A stretch of 6,771 nucleotides of DNA. It comes from Thermoplasmata archaeon. Its GTDB lineage: Archaea; Thermoplasmatota; Thermoplasmata; Lutacidiplasmatales; UBA184. The notes under the pieces were generated by a model. The model was given only the letters and a program-made list of their open reading frames with translations, did no database searches and was not told where the DNA came from. Shown piece after piece: positions 1 to 4,072 of this stretch (the stretch's first letter is position 1; every line of letters begins with the position of its first letter). The translations under genes and the position numbers were made by a program. Location: the NCBI GenBank assembly GCA_030042955.1, contig JASHYQ010000292.1, positions 1 through 6,771 of the forward strand, in the 5' to 3' direction.

Positions 1-310
1 TCGGATCAAGACCCCTTTCACGCTCCGACGGATCCTCACGATGCCCGCCGTCCAGATCGACCCGAACGCCGACCACGTCCGGGTGCTCCGGGAGGTCGCG
101 CAGGCCGAGACGACGGTGCTCGTCCACGCCTCGGAGGCCGTCCACTACACGCAAGTGAACCCCCGGGTCGTGATCTTCGGCGCCGGCGAGGAGGAGCTCT
201 CCCACCAGGCGAACGAGTACGTGAAGGTCGAGGCGGTCGCCCGCGCGACCGAGGTGTACAAGAAGTATGCCCAGCGGCTCGCCTCCACCCGCCTGCCCGC
301 GGCGACGTAG
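1..310 (+). CDS. M20-family metallopeptidase/deacylase, C-terminal part (5' end outside window)
   Basis: The reading frame is open from position 2 to the TAG at 308-310, so the ATG at 41 is an internal Met and about 102 C-terminal residues are present. They resemble the last part of the M20 catalytic domain: an HASEAVHY segment in the place of the family's GTSDA/TSEA motif, then VVIFGAGEEELSHQANEYV, equivalent to the usual GPG...HxxNEY block. The His in SHQANEY is normally a zinc ligand of the dinuclear site, and a helix (VEAVARATEVYKKYAQRL) closes the fold. Family members are cytoplasmic zinc hydrolases that remove acyl groups or cleave dipeptides in arginine, lysine or diaminopimelate metabolism (ArgE, DapE, LysK) or peptide turnover. 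The substrate cannot be told from this fragment. The first glycosyltransferase follows after 48 bp in the same frame, possibly under its own promoter. Confidence 0.8.
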   Translation, partial: RIKTPFTLRRILTMPAVQIDPNADHVRVLREVAQAETTVLVHASEAVHYTQVNPRVVIFGAGEEELSHQANEYVKVEAVARATEVYKKYAQRLASTRLPAAT

Positions 311-324
311 CCCTCGCCCGGCGG

Positions 325-334
325 CCTTATCAAC
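325..334 (+). promoter_or_regulatory. Possible archaeal TATA-like box for the glycosyltransferase pair
   Basis: The only AT-richer patch in the 48-bp gap is CCTTATCAAC, centred about 30 nt upstream of the GTG at 359. No Shine-Dalgarno motif precedes that GTG. This spacing fits TFB/TBP-driven transcription starting at or near the start codon, giving a leaderless mRNA, a common archaeal arrangement. The box is a poor match to a full TATA consensus, so readthrough from the upstream M20 gene is an alternative. Confidence 0.35.
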
Positions 335-358
335 CGGCCCTGGCGCTACCGTCATCCC

Positions 359-1537
359 GTGAAGGTCGCTCAGGTATCCACCCGGTTCCCTCCCGGACCG
401 GGCGGGGTGGAACGCCACGTCGCGGAGATCTCCACGCGCCTCGGCGCTCGCGGATACTCCGTGGAGGTGTACACGAGCGAGCTCTACCGCGAGTTCCCGT
501 GGGAGCGCCTTCCGCCGTCGGTCCCGCGGGAGGAGAGCCGCCCCTTCGGCCGTGTCCACCGGCTCCGCGTGACCTCGCTCCCGGGTCCGTTGCACTACCC
601 GTTCCTGCACGGGCTCCCGAAGGCGTTGGCGCGCGACCGGCCCGACCTCGTGCACGTGCACACCTACGGCACCCACCAGGTCGCTCTGGCCCGCCGCTAC
701 GGTCGTCGGACCGGGACCCCGTTCGTCCTGACTGCCCACTTCCACCCGATCTGGTCGATCGAGGGGGGATGGCTGCGACACCGGATCCGCGGCTTCTACG
801 ACCGCCATCTCGCGGGGTCGATCGTTCGCGCGGCCGCTCGCATCATCGTGCAGACGCACGAGGAGGAGCGGTTGCTCCGGGTGCTGGGCATCGAGCTGCC
901 CCCCGTACGGATCATCCCACCGGGCTACAGCCCTCTCCCCGCTCCTCCGACGCCGGGGGCGTTCCGCACCCGGTACTCGATTCCCGGGCCGTACCTCCTC
1001 TTCGTCGGGCGTCTTGCATCGAACAAGGGCCTTCTCCCTCTCCTGGAAGCGTTCGCACCGCTCGCCCGGAAGCACCCGGAGGCGACGTTGGTGTTGGTCG
1101 GGGCGGACGGCGGAATGCGCCCGGCGGTGGAGACTCGGGGGGCGGCACTCGGTCTAGGAGCGCAGCTGCGGCTCCTGGGACACGTCGACGACGACGGGCT
1201 GCTGGCCGACGCCTACCGGGACGCCCGGCTCACGGTGCTCCCGAGCGAGTACGAGGCGTTCGGGTTGGTCCTCCTCGAGTCCCTGGCCCAGGGCACGCCC
1301 GTCGTCGCATCGCGCGTCGGAGGGATCCCGGAGTTCATCGAGGACGGTCGTGTCGGCCTTCTCTGCCCGCCGGGGGAGGTCCCGGCGCTCGCGGAGGCGA
1401 TCGCCCGCCTCTGGGAGGACGAGAGCCTGGCCCGCCGACTCGGGACGTACGGACGTGAGCAGGTCGTCCCGCGGTACACCTGGGACCGGGTGGTCGACGG
1501 GCTCGAGCAGGTGTATCGGGAGGTAGGCCCCGGATGA
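359..1537 (+). CDS. GT4-family glycosyltransferase (first of tandem pair)
   Basis: A 392-residue GT-B fold glycosyltransferase of normal family length, with no signal peptide or membrane segment. It would transfer a sugar from a nucleotide-sugar to a glycan or lipid acceptor on the cytoplasmic side of the membrane. The N-terminal acceptor domain (about 1-190) has the GGVERH loop (15-20), VHVHTYG (98-104) and TAHFHP (125-130). The C-terminal donor domain has FVGRLASNKG (215-224), with R218 and K223 in the usual phosphate-binding positions, and an intact EX7E motif, E299 to E307 in SEYEAFGLVLLE. GGIPEFI (321-327) follows. GTG at 359 is the start: the preceding in-frame codons back to the M20 stop contain no other start codon. 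The stop overlaps the next gene by ATGA, so the two are translated together. Donor, acceptor and pathway (S-layer or N-glycan, glycolipid) cannot be read from sequence. Confidence 0.9.
   Translation: MKVAQVSTRFPPGPGGVERHVAEISTRLGARGYSVEVYTSELYREFPWERLPPSVPREESRPFGRVHRLRVTSLPGPLHYPFLHGLPKALARDRPDLVHVHTYGTHQVALARRYGRRTGTPFVLTAHFHPIWSIEGGWLRHRIRGFYDRHLAGSIVRAAARIIVQTHEEERLLRVLGIELPPVRIIPPGYSPLPAPPTPGAFRTRYSIPGPYLLFVGRLASNKGLLPLLEAFAPLARKHPEATLVLVGADGGMRPAVETRGAALGLGAQLRLLGHVDDDGLLADAYRDARLTVLPSEYEAFGLVLLESLAQGTPVVASRVGGIPEFIEDGRVGLLCPPGEVPALAEAIARLWEDESLARRLGTYGREQVVPRYTWDRVVDGLEQVYREVGPG
1519..1524 (+). promoter_or_regulatory. Shine-Dalgarno site for the second glycosyltransferase
   Basis: GGAGGT lies within the last codons of the first glycosyltransferase, nine bases before the ATG at 1534. 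It matches the archaeal 16S anti-SD and fixes that start. It contrasts with the first gene of the pair, which has no SD. Confidence 0.75.
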
Positions 1538-2685
1538 AGGTCGCTCAGGTCACCCTCCGCTTCGATGCCCCCGGCGGCGTCGAGATGAACGTCCTCGAGG
1601 TGAGCCGTCGGCTCCGGACGCTGGGCGCGGAGCTGACCGTCTATGCGAGTGACCTTTGGGACGAATCCGGCTGGAAGCGACGCTCGGACTACCGCCCTAC
1701 CGTCGACGGGATTCCCGTGCTCCGGTTCCCCGTTCGCAAGCGCATGGTGCCTGGCCTCACCCTACCCATGATGGTCGGGCTGATGGACGCGCTGTCGGCC
1801 AGTGGCTCCGAGCTCATCCATGCGCACTCCCATCGGTACGGCCACGTGCTGCAGTCGGCTGCCGTCGCCGACCGCCGGGGGATTCCCTTGGTCGTCTCCA
1901 CCCACTACCACCCCGCCGACCGTGGCGAGCCCCCGCTCAAGCGGGGATTGCTCCGCGTCCAGGATGTCGGCTTCGGTGCGACCGCGTACCGGGTCGCCCG
2001 GGCCCTGGTCGTGGAGACGCAGCGGGAGGCGGACCTCGTCCGCGAGTTCGCCCCGGGAGACCGCATCCACATCATCCCGCCCGGCATCGACCTTTCGGAG
2101 TGGTCCACCCCCGAACGCGACCTCCTGCCCGACGGGCTCCCTCCCGAGTTCTTCGTCTACCACGGTCGGCTCGCGCCGAACAAGGGGCTCCCGACCCTCG
2201 TCGCGGCGCTCTCGCAGTTGGCCCCCGGGCTCCGGCGTCCGGTGGTCTTCCTCGGTCCTGACTGGGGCATGCGGGCCGAACTCGAGCGCCAGGCTGAACG
2301 GCTGGGCGTGTCGGCCCTGCTCGTCTTCCCCGGATGGCAGGAACCTCCCCAGGTCCGTGCGGTCCTTCGACGAGCGACCGCCCTCGTCCTCCCGTCGGAG
2401 TGGGAGGCGTTCGGGCTTGTCCTGCTGATGGGGATGGCTGCGGGCACGCCGCTAGTGGCCAGCTCGGTCGGCGGAGTACCTGAGGTGCTGGACCACGGCC
2501 GGGCCGGTCGGCTGGTCCCCTTCGGCGAGCCTGCCGCGCTCGCGACGGCGCTCGCCGAGGTCGTGGAGGACCGGGAGGGGACGCGCGACCGGGTGCGGTA
2601 CGCCTCCGAACGGATCCGGGGCTACGACTGGACGGTCGCCGCCGAGCGGCACCTCGCGCTCTACCGCGAGGTGGTCGGGACGTGA
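1534..2685 (+). CDS. GT4-family glycosyltransferase (second of tandem pair, variant EX7E motif)
   Basis: A 383-residue GT-B fold paralogue of the preceding gene, starting at an ATG in an ATGA overlap and preceded by GGAGGT. Shared features are MKVAQV, GGVE (14-17), an IHAHSH acceptor-domain segment (95-100), STHYHP (122-127), a RLAxNKG donor loop (R212, K217) and a GxDxGMR segment (241-247). The EX7E motif is altered: E291 is present in SEWEAFG, but the residue eight positions on is Met299 rather than Glu, from an ATG codon in an unbroken frame. In GT4 enzymes that Glu normally contacts the ribose of the nucleotide-sugar, so donor binding may differ; the more critical first Glu is kept. No signal peptide or membrane segment is visible. 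The gene probably acts next to its paralogue in the same glycan or glycolipid pathway. Its 3' end overlaps a small minus-strand ORF by 25 bp. Confidence 0.88.
   Translation: MKVAQVTLRFDAPGGVEMNVLEVSRRLRTLGAELTVYASDLWDESGWKRRSDYRPTVDGIPVLRFPVRKRMVPGLTLPMMVGLMDALSASGSELIHAHSHRYGHVLQSAAVADRRGIPLVVSTHYHPADRGEPPLKRGLLRVQDVGFGATAYRVARALVVETQREADLVREFAPGDRIHIIPPGIDLSEWSTPERDLLPDGLPPEFFVYHGRLAPNKGLPTLVAALSQLAPGLRRPVVFLGPDWGMRAELERQAERLGVSALLVFPGWQEPPQVRAVLRRATALVLPSEWEAFGLVLLMGMAAGTPLVASSVGGVPEVLDHGRAGRLVPFGEPAALATALAEVVEDREGTRDRVRYASERIRGYDWTVAAERHLALYREVVGT
1535..1550 (+). repeat. 16-nt exact direct repeat shared by the two glycosyltransferase starts (other copy 360-375)
   Basis: TGAAGGTCGCTCAGGT occurs at 360-375 and again at 1535-1550, covering the start codon and the KVAQV codons of both genes. 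Only the first base of the start codon differs (GTG versus ATG). The second copy also supplies the TGA that ends the first gene. The rest of the two genes is far more diverged, so this is a relic of tandem duplication or a constrained initiation region. Confidence 0.8.
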
Positions 2686-2804
2686 GCGGGCGGCCGCTCG
2701 AGGCGACGTAGTTCGGCACCGACCCTTGCCAGGGCGTCCCCCGCGTCGCCGCCCCGGAGACGCCCAACCGCTTGGAAGAGAATCCCGAGGAGGGCCAGCA
2801 TCAT
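2661..2804 (-). CDS. Probable 47-residue small protein coupled to the aminotransferase gene
   Basis: Reading the minus strand from 2804 gives a 47-codon ORF ending at TAG (2663-2661). Its ATG overlaps the aminotransferase TGA as ATGA, the same arrangement as the glycosyltransferase pair. A GGTGA motif sits seven bases upstream. The protein begins with a short hydrophobic stretch (MMLALLGILFQAV), continues into a charged, potentially amphipathic helix (about residues 21-37, DAGDALARVGAELRRLE) and ends in a polar tail. About 37 of 47 codons end in G or C against roughly 26 with G or C in position two, as expected for coding sequence in this genome. Its last 25 bp lie under the end of the second glycosyltransferase gene. 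I recognise no family. It could be a small membrane-associated or helical partner protein, but function is unknown and chance cannot be ruled out. Confidence 0.45.
   Translation of the reverse strand: MMLALLGILFQAVGRLRGGDAGDALARVGAELRRLERPPAHVPTTSR
2684..2699 (+). other. GC-rich hairpin overlapping the second glycosyltransferase stop codon
   Basis: GAGCGG (2684-2689) and CCGCTC (2694-2699) form a perfect 6-bp inverted repeat around a 4-base loop, beginning inside the TGA stop. No T-run follows, so it is not a standard intrinsic terminator. It could help define or stabilise the 3' end between the convergent genes, or be a chance product of the base composition. Confidence 0.35.
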
Positions 2805-3934
2805 CCCCCCGTCACCTTTTCCGCGTATTCACGGAAGATCCCGAGGCCCGCGCGGAGGTTCTCGCGAGAGTTGGCAAAGGAGACCCGCAGGTGGCCCTCC
2901 CCGAGGGTTCCGAACGCGTCGCCGGGGGTGGTGATCAGCCCGCGCTCGAGCAACCCAGAAGCGATGTGAGTCGCCGAGAAGCCGAGGTCGACCCTCGGGA
3001 ATGCGTAGAACGCTCCCTGAGGTCGGACCACGGAGACGCCCGGGATGGAGGGAAGGAGGCGCATCACGAGGTCACGTCGGGCCTTGAACTCGCGCACCAT
3101 CCGCCGGGTAGCGGCATCGCCCGCGTCGTACCCCGCGACGATCGCCACCTGGGCCGGGGTGGGCGGACAGGCCATGATGTGGTAGTGAATCTTGTTGAGC
3201 TCGACGGCGAGGGCGGGCGGGGCGAGCAGGAACCCGAGACGCCAGCCCGTCACCGCGAACGTCTTCGAGAACGAGTTAACGATGACCACGCGGTCCGTCT
3301 TCCCCCAGAACGAGGCGAACCGCTCCTCGTACACGATCTGGTCGTAGACCTCGTCCGAGATGATCGTGAGGCGGTGAGCCTCGGCGAAGGCGACAATCCG
3401 GTCGACCGTGCGCTCGGGGAACACGCCCCCGGTGGGGTTCGATGGGCTGTTGATGACGATCGCACGAGTCCGTCGTGTGACCAGCCGCTCGAGCTCGTCC
3501 AGGTCCGGCTGGAACTTCCGTTCCTCCGTAAGGGAATACGGGACCGGGATGGCTCCCGCGAGACGGGCATGGGGCGAGTACAGCACGAACCCTGGGTTCG
3601 GGATCAGGACCTCGTCCCCCACATCGTAGAGGGCGAGCGCGGCCGTCATGAGGCCCTCGGAGCCGCTCGCGGTGATGATCACGTTCTGGCGGGTGGTCCG
3701 GGGGTCCCGGTCGGCGTACCGGGCGGCGACGCGGTCCCGCAGCGGAACGATCCCGGCCGTGGGGCCGTAGTGGTTTCCTCCGTTCTCCACGGCGTGGCAG
3801 AGCGCGGCGACCACCTCCCGGGGGGGATCGAAATCGGGTTCGCCGAGGCCCAGGTTGATGGAATTCGGGGGCGCCGCCTCGAACATCCGGCGGATTCCCG
3901 AGATCTCTACACGCCGCGTCCGGTCGGCGACCAC
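2801..3934 (-). CDS. Class I/II PLP-dependent aminotransferase (AspB-like)
   Basis: A 377-residue fold-type I aminotransferase, cytoplasmic, exchanging an amino group between an amino acid and a 2-oxo acid. Visible landmarks in order: GEPDFDPP (31-38), HYGPTAG (55-61, with the Tyr that contacts PLP phosphate across the dimer), SGSEGL (90-95, phosphate loop), NPGF (113-116, aromatic stacking position), NSPSNPTG (162-169, N166), SDEVYD (193-198, D194 and Y197), SFSKTFAVTGWRLG (221-234, Schiff-base lysine K224) and GHLRVSFA (R350, substrate carboxylate). All catalytic residues are present. The start is GTG at 3934; the N-terminus RVEISGIRRMFEAA has the usual spacing before GEPDF. No SD precedes it. 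Substrate (aspartate, aromatic, alanine or other) is not resolvable from motifs. It lies opposite to all other large genes here, convergent with the glycosyltransferases and divergent from metG, and probably heads a two-gene unit with the small downstream ORF. Confidence 0.92.
   Translation of the reverse strand: MVADRTRRVEISGIRRMFEAAPPNSINLGLGEPDFDPPREVVAALCHAVENGGNHYGPTAGIVPLRDRVAARYADRDPRTTRQNVIITASGSEGLMTAALALYDVGDEVLIPNPGFVLYSPHARLAGAIPVPYSLTEERKFQPDLDELERLVTRRTRAIVINSPSNPTGGVFPERTVDRIVAFAEAHRLTIISDEVYDQIVYEERFASFWGKTDRVVIVNSFSKTFAVTGWRLGFLLAPPALAVELNKIHYHIMACPPTPAQVAIVAGYDAGDAATRRMVREFKARRDLVMRLLPSIPGVSVVRPQGAFYAFPRVDLGFSATHIASGLLERGLITTPGDAFGTLGEGHLRVSFANSRENLRAGLGIFREYAEKVTGG
2812..2816 (-). 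promoter_or_regulatory. Shine-Dalgarno-like GGTGA before the small ORF
   Basis: On the minus strand GGTGA, part of the archaeal SD consensus GGAGGTGA, lies in the last codons of the aminotransferase gene, seven bases before the ATG at 2804. It supports translation of the small ORF, though it also encodes part of the aminotransferase C-terminus. Confidence 0.45.
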
Positions 3935-3955
3935 TGCAGGTTGGACGGGGTCACC

Positions 3956-3970
3956 CTCTTTACCCTTATC
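3956..3970 (-). promoter_or_regulatory. Possible promoter of the aminotransferase gene
   Basis: On the minus strand this reads GATAAGGGTAAAGAG, the most AT-rich stretch upstream of the GTG at 3934. The TAAAG part is centred about 26 nt before the start codon, the spacing expected for a TATA-like box driving a leaderless transcript. Match to consensus is weak, and the T-rich plus strand could instead be read as a box pointing the other way. Confidence 0.35.
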
Positions 3971-4024
3971 GTGCGGCGTGCGGCAGTGTGACCGACCGCG
4001 CTCCTCGGCGTCTCCGGGGTCGGC

Positions 4025-4036
4025 AAAAACGTTTAG
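4025..4036 (+). promoter_or_regulatory. Probable BRE/TATA-like promoter of metG
   Basis: AAAAACGTTTAG is the strongest AT-rich patch in the divergent region. With TTTA centred near 4033, transcription would start about 26 nt downstream, near 4059. That leaves a leader of only about 13 nt containing the SD before the GTG at 4072. It also argues against the GTG at 3988 as the start, since that would place this box inside coding sequence. Confidence 0.5.
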
Positions 4037-4058
4037 GGGACATCTCTGTCGGTCGGCC

Positions 4059-4072
4059 CGGAGGAACCTCCG
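4059..4072 (+). promoter_or_regulatory. metG Shine-Dalgarno site inside a small hairpin
   Basis: GGAGG at 4060-4064 lies seven bases before the GTG at 4072 and decides that start over the in-frame GTG 84 bp upstream. The same bases belong to a perfect inverted repeat: CGGAG (4059-4063), loop GAAC, CTCCG (4068-4072). Folding would pair most of the SD and the first base of the start codon. Whether it forms in the cell or regulates translation is inference. Confidence 0.6.

Noticed and set aside
41..310. Stand-alone 89-residue protein starting at the ATG at 41
   Set aside because: The frame is open to the window edge and the sequence matches the end of an M20 enzyme, so the ATG is internal.
2723..2734. 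CCCT-TGCC-AGGG inverted repeat in the convergent gap
   Set aside because: A 4-bp stem is expected by chance at this base composition and has no associated T-run.
2812..2821. Terminator for the glycosyltransferase transcript at the TTTT of 2817-2820
   Set aside because: Only four T residues, inside the aminotransferase coding sequence and over 130 bp past the stop; too weak to call.
2726..3991. 421-codon plus-strand open frame opposite the aminotransferase gene
   Set aside because: It mirrors a gene with complete catalytic motifs; its translation is Arg/Asp/Gly-rich with no recognisable domain, as expected of antisense frames in very GC-rich DNA.
3988..4071. N-terminal 28-residue extension of MetRS from the upstream GTG
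   Set aside because: The extension is Arg-rich and unlike MetRS N-termini, would contain the best promoter-like patch, and the GTG at 4072 has a good SD.
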